DNA of 64,000 nt from Actinomycetes bacterium (GTDB lineage Bacteria > Actinomycetota > Actinomycetes > Actinomycetales > Microbacteriaceae). The stretch covers positions 1 to 64,000 of the forward strand of contig JAKOTS010000032.1 in the NCBI GenBank assembly GCA_029777095.1, written 5' to 3'. A program made the position numbers and the translations under genes. Of this stretch, positions 34,570-44,207 are shown piece after piece (within the stretch, counting starts at the first letter, position 1; every line of letters starts with the position of its first letter). The notes below the pieces were generated by a model. That model ran no database searches and was not told the origin of the DNA. It saw only the letters and a list, made by a program, of their open reading frames with translations.

Positions 34570-37499
34570 GCGGGCACCTCGGTGGTCGCGGCGGAGGGTC
34601 CGTCGGCGTCATGGACAGGAGCGCCCGTGATCGCGTCGGACGCGGTAGCAAGATAGGTCGCACTCGGGTCGTGCGGGCTGGGGATGTCGCGGCGCGGCGC
34701 CGCGGCAACCGAGAGGTCGAGCGTCTCGATCGGGCCGACCCCGGCACTCTCGAGGATCTCGTATGCGAGCTGGGGGTCGTCGGCCCCAACCACGAGCGTG
34801 AACGGCTTGGACATTGTGCGGGCGCGGGCAGCGGCATCCCGAATCTCAGACGCGAGCTGATCGCGCGCCGCGGCGTCGATCGCCGAGTCGATGCCGTCGA
34901 TAACCACGAGGGCGGGGTCGCCCTTGAACGCGTGGCGCAGCTCGGCGGCAGGCTTGCGCACCTCGTGCAGGAGCGCGATGCCAACCTTTGAACGCACCCA
35001 CGCGGCCGCCGCGGGCAGCACCTGTCCGTTGACCTTCAGGGTGCCGTCGGTGGGTGCGAGGCGGCCGGCGAGCGTCAGCATCAGGGCTTGGATGCCGCGA
35101 CGCTCTGCACCCGTGACGACCAGGACGTTGCCGGGGTCGACGCGCAACGACACGTCGGCGTAGAGCGTGACGTCGCGCTCGCGCAGCCCCACCTCATGGC
35201 CTACGGCCAGTGCGGTCGAATTGGGCTCTGGCCAGTCGGCCAGAGCGATCTCGCGCTGAACGGCTTCGCCCTCGACATCGAAGTGGGGGAGCACGCGGTC
35301 GAGCCACTTCGGCATCCACCAGGCGCGTGCGCCCAGCAGCGCCAGCACCGCGGGCACCAGGGTCATGCGCACGACGAACGCGTCAACCGCGACACCGACC
35401 GCAAGGCCGAGGGCGATGGGCTTGATGTTGTGGTCGCCGTCCGGAACGAATGCCGCGAAGACGGCGAACATGATCAGTGCGGCGGCGGTCACCACGCGTG
35501 CTGAACCGACAAAGCCCGACTCAATTGCGGCGCGCGCCGAGACGTTCGGGTCTTCGTGTGGATGCTCACGGCGGCGGTGCACGAAGTCTTCGCGCATGCG
35601 GGCGACGAGGAAGACCTCGTAGTCCATCGCGAGACCAAAGAGCACGCCCATGAGGAGGATCGGCAAGAAGCTGATGATCGGCCCGATGGTCGAGACATTG
35701 AGGGCGTCGGCGAACCAGCCCCAGCCAAACACTGCGCCGACCGCGCCGAAGGCGGCGCCGACCGAGAGGAGGTAGCCGAGGGTCGCCTTGATGGGCACCC
35801 AGAGCGAGCGGAACACGATGGTCAGCAGCACAAGTGAGAGCCCGATGACGAAGAGTGCGAACGGGATGAGCGCGGCGCCGAGGCGGTCAGAAATGTCGAT
35901 CGCGACGGCGGTGAAGCCCGTGACCTTGACGTCGATGCCGTACTCGTCGAGCCAGCGATCGTGTTGCGCGCGCAGTTCGCGAACGAGGTCGGCCGTGGCA
36001 GGGGCGTCGGGCGCGGTGGTCGGAATGACCTGCACGATGCCGGTGTCGGCGGTCTCGTTCGGGGTGGCCAGCGCGATGGTTTCGACGCCGGGAAGCTTCG
36101 CTACGTCGTCGGCGAGCTCGTTCATCAACCCGAGCGGATCGGTGCTGGTGACGATTGTGCCGGTGAGAATCAGGGGGCCGTTGAAGCCCTCGCCGAAGTG
36201 CTCAGAGGCGAGGTCGTAGCTCTGGCGTGCCTGGCTGTCGGCGGGCAGCATGCCCGCATTCGGCAGGGCCAGGGCGATGCCGCTGAGGGGCACGGCGGCG
36301 AGTCCGAGGCCCGCCACCACGGCGACGGTGGTGACGATCGGATGCTTCATCACGAGCCGCACCCAACGCCGAGAGAACGGGACCTTGGGTGTGGCGGTCG
36401 CGGGGGCTGCGGCATCCGATGCACCTGCGGGCGCACCCACTGCCTTTCGGCGAGCCCGCCGCGTGGCGCGCGGTGGGCGGCCGACGATGCGGCCCTTGAC
36501 GAGACCGAGCAGGGCCGGGGTCAGCGTGACGGCGACGAGCACCGAAATTGCGACCGCGGCGGCGGCCGCGATGCCCATTGTGGTGAGGAAGGGGATGTTT
36601 GCGAACGACAGGCCCACCAACGCGATCAGCACGGTCACGCCGGCGAACACGACGGCCGAGCCGGCGGTGCCGGTCGCGCGGGCCGCGGATTCTTCGAGCT
36701 CGACGCCCTCGCGCACTTGATCTTGATGTCGCGCAACGATGAAGAGCGTGTAGTCGATGCCGACGGCGAGCCCGAGCATGAGCGCAAGGAGCGGGGTGGT
36801 CGCCGAGATCGGTGCGAATGCGGTCGCGAAGAAGATGAAGGCCATCGAGAGGCCGACGCCCAGGAGCGCCGTCAGGAGGGGCAGTCCTGCCACGACGAAC
36901 GAGCGGAACGTGACGATCAGCACCAGCAGCGCGATGATGAGGCCGATGGCCTCGGTGATCGAGAGTGCCGGAATGTCTTGCGAGAACAGGTCGCCACCGA
37001 GCGCGGCAACCGAACCCTCGGGCAGGGCGGCCTGCAGTTCTGCCGTGATTTCTTCGAGCCGGTCGAGCGTTGCGGGGGTCACATCCGACGTTTGGCCGTC
37101 GAACTGCAGGCGCACGATCGCGGCATCGCCCTCGGGCGAGACCAGGCCGTTGACCATCTCTGAGAACGGGTCGTTCGCGGCGCTCACCTGGGGCAGGGCC
37201 TCGAACTCGGTCACCGCGGTCGTGATCGCCTCGCGGTAGGGGGCCTCTTCGATGGGCGCCTTGTCGTCGGTGACAATCACGAGCTGCGCGCTCGTGCCGC
37301 TGACCTGCGGGAACGTGCGGGAGAGCTGTTCGATGCCCGCCTCAGACTCGGTGCCCGGAATCGAGAACGAGTTGTCGGTGCCCGTGCCGAGCACGATGGC
37401 TCCCGTGCCGGCGAGGCCGAGCAGCAGGATCCACGAGATGATGACGCGCCACGAATGCCGGTACGACCAGCGGCCAAGCGCGGCGAGAAAAGTAGACAC
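34566..37499 (-). CDS. MMPL-family transporter with C-terminal degenerate ABC-ATPase-like domain
   Basis: A 977-residue protein. Residues 1 to about 750 are an MMPL/RND-type lipid or drug exporter with two repeats of helices and extracytoplasmic loops (LALMLGLAVGIDYTLFIVARH in repeat 1, MGVLFGLAMDYEVFLVARMR in repeat 2). The last 220 residues resemble an ABC nucleotide-binding domain (LRVDPGNVLVVTG, then LAGRLAPTDGTLKVNG). Its Walker A reads GAERRGIQ, lacking the lysine, the signature motif is absent and Walker B reads LVVIDGID. The start is GTG with GGAGG 4 nt upstream. Cargo is unknown; the YhgE/Pip gene is coupled downstream. Confidence 0.9.
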   Translation of the reverse strand: MSTFLAALGRWSYRHSWRVIISWILLLGLAGTGAIVLGTGTDNSFSIPGTESEAGIEQLSRTFPQVSGTSAQLVIVTDDKAPIEEAPYREAITTAVTEFEALPQVSAANDPFSEMVNGLVSPEGDAAIVRLQFDGQTSDVTPATLDRLEEITAELQAALPEGSVAALGGDLFSQDIPALSITEAIGLIIALLVLIVTFRSFVVAGLPLLTALLGVGLSMAFIFFATAFAPISATTPLLALMLGLAVGIDYTLFIVARHQDQVREGVELEESAARATGTAGSAVVFAGVTVLIALVGLSFANIPFLTTMGIAAAAAVAISVLVAVTLTPALLGLVKGRIVGRPPRATRRARRKAVGAPAGASDAAAPATATPKVPFSRRWVRLVMKHPIVTTVAVVAGLGLAAVPLSGIALALPNAGMLPADSQARQSYDLASEHFGEGFNGPLILTGTIVTSTDPLGLMNELADDVAKLPGVETIALATPNETADTGIVQVIPTTAPDAPATADLVRELRAQHDRWLDEYGIDVKVTGFTAVAIDISDRLGAALIPFALFVIGLSLVLLTIVFRSLWVPIKATLGYLLSVGAAFGAVGAVFGWGWFADALNVSTIGPIISFLPILLMGVLFGLAMDYEVFLVARMREDFVHRRREHPHEDPNVSARAAIESGFVGSARVVTAAALIMFAVFAAFVPDGDHNIKPIALGLAVGVAVDAFVVRMTLVPAVLALLGARAWWMPKWLDRVLPHFDVEGEAVQREIALADWPEPNSTALAVGHEVGLRERDVTLYADVSLRVDPGNVLVVTGAERRGIQALMLTLAGRLAPTDGTLKVNGQVLPAAAAWVRSKVGIALLHEVRKPAAELRHAFKGDPALVVIDGIDSAIDAAARDQLASEIRDAAARARTMSKPFTLVVGADDPQLAYEILESAGVGPIETLDLSVAAAPRRDIPSPHDPSATYLATASDAITGAPVHDADGPSAATTEVPA

Positions 37500-37531
37500 G
37501 GTGCCTCCGGGAGTGACGAGAGCTCAAGAGT

Positions 37532-37566
37532 GGATACACCGATGTATCCGATACATGGATGTATCC
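37532..37566. promoter_or_regulatory. Tandem TetR-type operator palindromes
   Basis: Two adjacent inverted repeats: GGATACA-CCGA-TGTATCC (37532-37549) and GATACAT-GG-ATGTATC (37550-37565). They lie between the divergent MMPL and TetR genes and are by far the most AT-rich part of the intergenic region. They are the probable binding sites of the TetR protein, controlling both directions. Confidence 0.75.
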
Positions 37567-37669
37567 TAACAACGTTGCTGGGTCTCCTCCTGACAACGCC
37601 GTGTGAGACTGGCATGCGGCTGCCGCAGGGCACACACACCGACACGCACATCGACACACAAGGAGTTGC

Positions 37670-38344
37670 ATGGTCACCGAGACGGGCGAGCGCGAACCGA
37701 CGCAGCGTCGTGAGCGCACGCGGCAGCGACTGATGGATGCCGCCGCCATCGTCTTCGCCGAATCCGGCCTCGACGGAGCCTCGGTCGAGGCCATCTGCGA
37801 ACGAGCCGGGTACACGCGTGGGGCGTTCTACTCAAACTTCGAGACCAAAGATGAGCTGTTCCTAGAATTGGCAGGACGCGTCGCGCGCGACCAGGTCGAC
37901 GCCGTCGAGCAGAAGGTGCGCGAACTCGTGGCCGGCGGTCCGAGCGGTGGTCCGAGTGATGGGCCGACCGGCGGACCGACCCTCTCGCCGATCGAAATTG
38001 TGCAGCGCGTGCTCGAGGTCTCGGGCGATGGGCGCGCGACGATTCTGCTGATGAGCGAGATCCGCATTCGCGCGCTCCGCGCCCCCGAAATGGCCGCCGC
38101 TTACCTCTCGCTCGGCCAAGAGATGGTCAAGAGCGTCGAGAAGATCATCCGCGAGTTGGGCACCGCGCACGGCCTCACGTTTCGCACGTCGCCCGCCGAC
38201 GCGGCGCGCCTGCTCATCTCGTTCTACGAGAGCGCATCGGCGAACGCGGCGATGGCGGGGCTCGACGACGCCGAGATCGCGGCGCGCGTCAGCGACGAGA
38301 TCGGGGCGCTCGCACTCCTGCTGCTCGACGCGCCTGGCAGCTGA
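37670..38344 (+). CDS. TetR-family transcriptional regulator
   Basis: A 224-residue repressor. The HTH is near the N-terminus (RLMDAAAIVFAESGLDGASV then EAICERAGYTRGAFYSNFET) and the C-terminal ligand domain is AcrR-like. A Gly-Pro-Ser/Thr linker at about residues 88-104 (GGPSGGPSDGPTGGPT) is encoded by a small tandem repeat and interrupts the ligand domain. AAGGAG precedes the ATG. It is divergent from the MMPL-YhgE operon with the palindromes at 37532-37566 between, so it most likely represses that operon and itself. Confidence 0.9.
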   Translation: MVTETGEREPTQRRERTRQRLMDAAAIVFAESGLDGASVEAICERAGYTRGAFYSNFETKDELFLELAGRVARDQVDAVEQKVRELVAGGPSGGPSDGPTGGPTLSPIEIVQRVLEVSGDGRATILLMSEIRIRALRAPEMAAAYLSLGQEMVKSVEKIIRELGTAHGLTFRTSPADAARLLISFYESASANAAMAGLDDAEIAARVSDEIGALALLLLDAPGS

Positions 38345-38359
38345 CCGGCGGGCTCGTTT

Positions 38360-39373
38360 TTACGGGCGAACGGATGCCTCAGCCAGCACCGCGTGGCAAC
38401 GCTCGAGCCGCGACATCCACCAGTCACGTCGTTCTGCCGACGCGGCGAACTCGTCGAGGCGTGCGGGGTCTGGTGCGACGCGACCGACGCTGATCTTGCC
38501 GTTCACGGGGCGCACCGCGGGCACCACGATGTCTTCGACGAACAGCGAGGACGTGCCGAGCCCGCAGTCGTAGTCGAGCGTGGGGAGGGCCGCCGCAAGG
38601 GCGGCACCCATCGACAGGCCGATCGAGGTGTCGACCGCGCTCGAAACCACGGCGGGCAGGCCCGCCTCGGCAACGACCGCGAGGGCACGGCGCAGGCCGC
38701 CGAGGGGCTGGGCCTTGATCACGATGATGTCGGCGGCCCCGGCGCGAGCTACGGCGAGCGGGTCTTCGGCGCGGCGCACGCTCTCGTCGGCCGTGATCGG
38801 AATGCCCATGTGCTTGATGCGCTTGCGCACCTCGGCGAGCTCTTCGATCGACGCACACGGCTGCTCGACGTATTCGAGGTCGTACTCGGCCAGGGCGTGG
38901 ATCGCGTGTTCGGCCTCGTCGACGTTCCAGGCGGCGTTGACGTCGATGCGGAGCCGGCCCTCGGGGCCGAGCAGTTCGCGCACGATGCGCACGCGGGCGA
39001 TGTCGTCGGCGAGCGTCTGGCCCGCCTCGGCGACCTTCACCTTGGCGGTGCGGCATCCGTCAAAACGTGCCAGCACTTCGGGCACGCGCTCGGCGGCGAT
39101 CGCGGGCACCGTGGCGTTCACGCCGATCTCGGTGCGCAGCGCGGCGGGCGTTTCGGTCCAGCCGAACTCGATTGCACTCGCGAGCCAAGTGGATGCCTCA
39201 GCATCGGCGTACTCCGCGAACGGCGAAAACTCGGTCCAGCCGGCGGGGCCGCGCAGCAGCAGCGCCTCGCGCACCTCGATGCCGCGGAAGCGCGCCGCCA
39301 TGGGCAGCGACACCACCCGGGCGCTCTCGCGAAGCTCGTTCAGGGACGGGAGGGCGAAGCCATCGGTGCTCAT
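38360..39373 (-). CDS. menC: o-Succinylbenzoate synthase
   Basis: The enzyme dehydrates SHCHC to o-succinylbenzoate in menaquinone synthesis. The 337-residue protein belongs to the enolase superfamily (MenC). The KxK catalytic motif AKVKVAE, the metal ligands in RIDVNAAWN, YVEQPC and TADESVRR, and the KAQPLGG lysine are all present. It is divergent from the Fic gene and otherwise heads the menaquinone region. Confidence 0.93.
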   Translation of the reverse strand: MSTDGFALPSLNELRESARVVSLPMAARFRGIEVREALLLRGPAGWTEFSPFAEYADAEASTWLASAIEFGWTETPAALRTEIGVNATVPAIAAERVPEVLARFDGCRTAKVKVAEAGQTLADDIARVRIVRELLGPEGRLRIDVNAAWNVDEAEHAIHALAEYDLEYVEQPCASIEELAEVRKRIKHMGIPITADESVRRAEDPLAVARAGAADIIVIKAQPLGGLRRALAVVAEAGLPAVVSSAVDTSIGLSMGAALAAALPTLDYDCGLGTSSLFVEDIVVPAVRPVNGKISVGRVAPDPARLDEFAASAERRDWWMSRLERCHAVLAEASVRP

Positions 39374-39385
39374 GGGTCAATCATG
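39371..39385 (-). promoter_or_regulatory. Possible leaderless promoter of menC
   Basis: On the minus strand, CATGAT (39380-39385), six nucleotides, ATG at 39373. Confidence 0.4.
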
Positions 39386-39386
39386 C

Positions 39387-39428
39387 CGCGTGCGTCCGAC
39401 ATTGCGCTTTGCATGTCGGACGCACGTG
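39387..39428. promoter_or_regulatory. Long perfect palindrome over the menC promoter
   Basis: GTGCGTCCGACAT (39390-39402) and ATGTCGGACGCAC (39413-39425) are perfect inverted copies around a 10-nt loop; the stem can extend by three pairs. It covers the region about 15 to 50 bp upstream of the menC start, where an operator or a -35 element would lie. Confidence 0.6.
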
Positions 39429-39483
39429 CGCTGAATATGGGAGCCGATGTTGGGACGTGTTGGTGCATTGATGTTTATTTACT

Positions 39484-39525
39484 GTCAATGCGCACTTATA
39501 ATGATGTTTTATATGCGTCATTGAC
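39484..39525 (+). promoter_or_regulatory. Fic gene promoter nested in an inverted repeat
   Basis: A consensus TATAAT (39497-39502) lies between GTCAATGCGCA (39484-39494) and TGCGTCATTGAC (39514-39525), inverted copies with one extra base. A regulator bound here would cover the promoter. GGAGGG before the ATG at 39536 gives a conventional leader. Confidence 0.65.
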
Positions 39526-39535
39526 GGAGGGCAAC

Positions 39536-40675
39536 ATGTTCACAGCGCCAGCGCTCGATGCGGAAGAGCTTGCTGTTCGGGCCGAGATCGAAGCGATCGG
39601 CGACCGGCTGCGCATCCACGCTCGCACCGGCAATCGCTGGACGGGCGCGCTGCGCCGCTCCACGCTGGCCCGCAACGTGCAGGGTTCAAACAGTATTGAA
39701 GGCATTTTCGCGAGCGTCGATGAGGTAGGCGCGATCGCTGTGGGGGAATCCCCATCGTCGGTAGACGAAGAAACAGAGAAAGCCCTCGCTGGCTACCAAC
39801 TCGCGATGACGTATGTGTTGCAGTTGGCGAAGGGGGACTTCGAGCTTGATGCATCGCTGATCAGAAGTCTGCACTTCATGGTCGCGTCCTACGACCTCAC
39901 GAAGTGGCCCGGACGATTCAGGACCGGGGCCGTCTACGTCGTCCAAGAAAGCACCGGCGATATCGCTTATGAAGGTGCGCGCGGCGATGACGTTGCGGCG
40001 CTGGTGGCGACGTTTGCCGCAGGCGCCCTGAGCGGTGCTGACCCGCTGATTTCGGCCGCCATGGCACACCTGAACTTCGTACTTATCCACCCGTTCAAAG
40101 ACGGCAACGGGCGTATGGCCCGCATCATCCAGAGTCTCGGGCTTGCGAGGCTGAGCGAGTCTGCGCCGATCTTCATGGGAATCGAGGAGTACCTCGGTCG
40201 GCGGACGCAGGCGTACTACGACGTGTTGGCCAAGGTGGGTCAGGGAGACTGGAGCACCGCTGACTTCGATCCGGAGCTCGCACGGCCGTGGATCCGCTTT
40301 ATGCTGTCGGCGCACCTCAACCAGGCGTTGGAGCTGGCGCAACGCGTCGCGGCAGCCGGCGAAGCGGCGCAAGCCGTCGAGGATCTCGCGGCCGAAGCGG
40401 CGCTTCCAGAACGAACACTCGAGGCGCTCTACAGCGCGATGTTTGGCAACACCGTCACGCGTGCCAGGTACATGGCCGCGTTGGAGGAAGCGGGCGGGGC
40501 AATCTCGGAGCAAACCGCGTCACGAGACCTTGGTGCGCTCGCCGCGGCTGGGCTCCTCGTCGCGCACGGCGACAAGCGCGGACGCCGGTATACGCCGAGT
40601 GAGGTTGTCAAAGCTGCGTCGCGCAAGGCCGGGCTCGGTTACAGGTGGCGCGACACCGATCCCTTCGAGAAGTAG
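39536..40675 (+). CDS. Fic-family protein (class II, self-inhibited) with C-terminal winged helix
   Basis: A 379-residue Fic enzyme, which usually transfers AMP from ATP to target proteins. The core motif HPFKDGNGRMAR is complete at residues 185-196. The N-terminal inhibitory motif SNSIEG (residues 51-56) fits the class II (S/T)xxxE(G/N) pattern, so activity is probably self-restrained. The C-terminal 80 residues look like a winged helix (TASRDLGALAAAGLLVAHGD). The ATG at 39536 follows GGAGGG; the long upstream extension of this frame is antisense to menC. It sits between menC and menB with an AT-rich promoter unlike the neighbours, suggesting acquisition by transfer. Confidence 0.9.
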   Translation: MFTAPALDAEELAVRAEIEAIGDRLRIHARTGNRWTGALRRSTLARNVQGSNSIEGIFASVDEVGAIAVGESPSSVDEETEKALAGYQLAMTYVLQLAKGDFELDASLIRSLHFMVASYDLTKWPGRFRTGAVYVVQESTGDIAYEGARGDDVAALVATFAAGALSGADPLISAAMAHLNFVLIHPFKDGNGRMARIIQSLGLARLSESAPIFMGIEEYLGRRTQAYYDVLAKVGQGDWSTADFDPELARPWIRFMLSAHLNQALELAQRVAAAGEAAQAVEDLAAEAALPERTLEALYSAMFGNTVTRARYMAALEEAGGAISEQTASRDLGALAAAGLLVAHGDKRGRRYTPSEVVKAASRKAGLGYRWRDTDPFEK

Positions 40676-40706
40676 TCGCGGAGCGGCCCGTGTCGGACGC
40701 TACCCA

Positions 40707-40719
40707 TAGGCTGGACTCC

Positions 40720-40722
<3 letters not shown>
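40707..40722 (+). promoter_or_regulatory. Leaderless promoter of menB
   Basis: TAGGCT (40707-40712), seven nucleotides, ATG at 40720. Confidence 0.55.
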
Positions 40723-41622
<900 letters not shown>

Positions 41623-41623
41623 C

Positions 41624-42820
41624 GTGAGGCTCGAAACCCTCCGGGGCGACGACCCGCGCGACGTGCTCCGTGCCCTGCGCGGCGCCGTGTTGGGCGCAGG
41701 GCCCGCGATCTCGCTCGGGCTTTCAAGCGAAGCAGCGGATGCCGCAGCCCACCCCGCCCCCCGCGAAGTGCCTGCCGGCACGGCCGTTGTCGTCACCACG
41801 TCCGGCTCATCCGGGGTGCCGAAATCGGTCATCCTCAGCCGTAGCGCCCTCACCTCGAGCGCGCTCTCGACGGCCGCGCGCCTCGGCGAAGGAGCCTGGC
41901 TCCTCGCCCTCCCGGCGAGCTATGTTGCCGGGCTGCAGGTGCTGGTGCGCTCGCTCGTGCAGGGTCACGAACCGGCCATTTTGAGCGGCAAGTTCTCGGC
42001 GGAGGGGTTTGCTGCGGCATCCCTCAGCATGAAATCGAGCGTTGGTGGCGTGCGGGTGCCGAGCTACACATCGCTCGTGCCCGCGCAGCTGGCGACGGTG
42101 CTCGACGCCGCGCCGCACGACCCGGCGGTAGCCGAGGCGCTGCGCTCGTTTGAGGCGATCCTGATCGGTGGGCAGGCCCTGCCTGCCGCGCTCGCCGCCC
42201 GTGCCGAAGCGCTTGGCGCGCGCATCGTGCGCACGTACGGCTCAAGCGAGACCGCTGGCGGCTGCGTCTATGACGGGGTGCCGCTTGACGGTGTGCGCGT
42301 GCGCACGGTCGATGGCGAACTGCAGCTTGGCGGGCCGACGCTCGCCGACGGATACCTCGATGCCCCCGAACTGACCGCCGACGTTTTCGTCGAAGACGGT
42401 GGCGAGCGCTGGTACCGCACCGGCGATGCTGGCGCCTTCGTCGACGGCGTGGTTTCGGTCACGGGCCGCCGCGACAACGTGATCATCAGCGGTGGAGTGA
42501 ACGTCTCGCTCGACCGCGTCGAGGCCGCCGTGCACTCGGTGCCCGGGCTTGAGCGCGCCGTCGTTGTTGGTGTCAGTGACGAGCGCTGGGGTGAAGCGAG
42601 CGTGATTGTGCTGGGTGCTTCGGCTTCTGCTGGGGTTTCGGCGTCTGCGGGTGTTGCTGGACTCGACCCGGCCGCGCTGCTGGAGGCCGCGCGTGCCGCG
42701 GTGGCTGACGCGGTTGACGCGAAAGCGCGACCACGGCAGCTCGAAATCGTGCCGCAGCTTCCGATGCTCAGCTCGGGCAAACCCGACAGACAGGCGCTGC
42801 GGCGGTTGTTCGCCGGCTAG
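41624..42820 (+). CDS. menE: o-Succinylbenzoate-CoA ligase
   Basis: An adenylate-forming enzyme that activates o-succinylbenzoate with CoA and ATP. The 398-residue protein has the P-loop TTSGSSGVPKSV, the YGSSETAGGC motif, the hinge region YRTGDAGAFVDG and the catalytic lysine near LSSGKPDRQALR. It is shorter than many AMP ligases, as is usual for actinobacterial MenE. A run of ASASAGVSASAGVAG near residues 327-340 is encoded by a short repeat. The start is GTG, 1 nt after the menB stop. Confidence 0.93.
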   Translation: MRLETLRGDDPRDVLRALRGAVLGAGPAISLGLSSEAADAAAHPAPREVPAGTAVVVTTSGSSGVPKSVILSRSALTSSALSTAARLGEGAWLLALPASYVAGLQVLVRSLVQGHEPAILSGKFSAEGFAAASLSMKSSVGGVRVPSYTSLVPAQLATVLDAAPHDPAVAEALRSFEAILIGGQALPAALAARAEALGARIVRTYGSSETAGGCVYDGVPLDGVRVRTVDGELQLGGPTLADGYLDAPELTADVFVEDGGERWYRTGDAGAFVDGVVSVTGRRDNVIISGGVNVSLDRVEAAVHSVPGLERAVVVGVSDERWGEASVIVLGASASAGVSASAGVAGLDPAALLEAARAAVADAVDAKARPRQLEIVPQLPMLSSGKPDRQALRRLFAG

Positions 42821-42895
42821 CTTTCGTTGGTGCGTGCCGGTTGGGGTGGGGGATGCCGGGGGCCCCGGCATCCGACTCGTCTTCGTGACAGACCC

Positions 42896-42911
42896 TAGGA
42901 TGCTTGACGTG
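42896..42911 (+). promoter_or_regulatory. Leaderless promoter of menA
   Basis: TAGGAT (42896-42901), seven nucleotides, GTG at 42909. An in-frame ATG at 42900 overlaps the hexamer. Confidence 0.55.
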
Positions 42912-43889
42912 GCAGGTAAACCTCGAAACAAGCGTAAGCACCCCCAAACTCGTGCACAGAAGCCTCGCGGCAACCCGCAGAAAGCACACGTGTCGCGCGC
43001 CCCGCAGGCGACGAAGCGGGCGACGTTTGGTGATTGGGTGGGGGCCGCGCGCCTGCGCACCCTGCCGCTGGCGATCGCACCGGTGCTCATTGGAACCGGC
43101 GCGGCGACCCTCGTGACCGTCGAGCTGCGCTGGGTGATGGCGCTCGCCTGCCTGGTCGTCGCGCTCGCGCTGCAGATCGGCGTGAACTACGCCAACGACT
43201 ACAGCGATGGTGTGCGCGGCACCGATGACTTCCGGGTGGGCCCGGCCCGCATGACCGGCTCTCGCAAGGCGAAGCCGCGCACCGTGCTCATGGTGGCCTT
43301 CGGGTTCTTTGCGCTCGCGGCCGTCGTGGGGCTCGCGATCGTGATCGTCTCGCAGCAGTGGTGGTTGCTCCTCGTGGGCGCGGCCTGTGTGGTCGCCGCG
43401 TGGTTCTACACCGGTGGCAAACGGCCCTACGGATACGCCGGTTTCGGCGAGCTGTTCGTCTTCGTGTTCTTCGGGCTTGTTGCCACGGTCGGCACGACAT
43501 ATGTGCAGGCGCTCACCGTGCCGCAGGAAGCCTGGTTCGGCGCGGTTGCCGCCGGGCTGCTTGCCTGCGCCGTGCTGCTGGCGAACAACCTGCGCGACAT
43601 CGACCAAGACCGGCTCTCGGGCAAGCGCACCCTGTCGGTGCGCATCGGCAAGCGCGCGACGCAGGTGCTGTTCACCCTGTTCGTGCTGATCCCGTTCGGG
43701 ATCGCGGTCGTGCTCGCGCTGTTCTTCCCGATTGCGTGGTTGACGCTGCTGGCCCTGCTCGCAGGGCTCCCCGCGATCCTGATCGTCTGGACCTACCGCG
43801 AACCTCGCGAGCTGGTCACCTGCCTCGCACTCACGTCGCTGACGGCGCTCGCCTATGGCGCCGGGTTGTTCTGGGCGTTCTTCGGCTGA
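42909..43889 (+). CDS. menA: 1,4-Dihydroxy-2-naphthoate polyprenyltransferase
   Basis: A UbiA-family membrane enzyme that joins the naphthoate head group to the polyprenyl diphosphate. The protein has 326 residues with about eight helices. The two Asp-rich motifs are NYANDYSDGVRGTD and NNLRDIDQDRLSGKRTL. The first 40 residues are basic and poorly conserved. Start is GTG 42909, set by the promoter. A pair of palindromic elements follows. Confidence 0.95.
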   Translation: MAGKPRNKRKHPQTRAQKPRGNPQKAHVSRAPQATKRATFGDWVGAARLRTLPLAIAPVLIGTGAATLVTVELRWVMALACLVVALALQIGVNYANDYSDGVRGTDDFRVGPARMTGSRKAKPRTVLMVAFGFFALAAVVGLAIVIVSQQWWLLLVGAACVVAAWFYTGGKRPYGYAGFGELFVFVFFGLVATVGTTYVQALTVPQEAWFGAVAAGLLACAVLLANNLRDIDQDRLSGKRTLSVRIGKRATQVLFTLFVLIPFGIAVVLALFFPIAWLTLLALLAGLPAILIVWTYREPRELVTCLALTSLTALAYGAGLFWAFFG

Positions 43890-43960
43890 GGTTTGGTTGG
43901 GGGTGTGGGCTGGGCTGGGGCCTCGGGCCTCGGGCCCTGGACTTCTGCCTGGGCGCCCGG

Positions 43961-44066
43961 CGACACTAACTCAGGAAAAACGGTGTGGTCGGGATTTTTG
44001 ACTCCGGTTTTCCGGGGGTGTTTGGCGCGCGCGGCGAGGTTTTCCTGAGTTAGTGCTGCTGTGTCG
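43961..44066. repeat. Palindromic element, copy 3 (pair B)
   Basis: Left end CGACACTAACTCAGG (43961-43975). The right end CCTGAGTTAGTG (44044-44055) is an exact inverse of the inner 12 bases; the outer GTGTCG is displaced by CTGCT to 44061-44066. The interior differs from copies 1 and 2, but the AAAAA/TTTT flanks and a central CCGG-TTTT-CCGG hairpin remain. It lies in the 454-bp gap between the convergent menA and DUF4229 genes, which holds no gene. Confidence 0.85.
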
Positions 44067-44207
44067 CGCGGAGCGCGGCGCAGGACGGTTCTGAGTGGCA
44101 GCGCCCGGTGTGGGGTGGGCCCGGAGTGGTGCGCGCGGGGCTGGCTGTTGGGTCGGGGCGGCCGACGGTGACGTGGCCAAAGCTCTGGCCCCGGCCCGCG
44201 GGCCCGG

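Noticed and set aside
37631..37662. CA-rich stretch before the TetR gene
   Set aside because: Simple low-complexity leader next to the ribosome binding site; no repeat or binding-site structure evident.
38393..39535. Upstream extension of the Fic reading frame
   Set aside because: It is antisense to menC and crosses the Fic promoter. The ATG at 39536 has GGAGGG.
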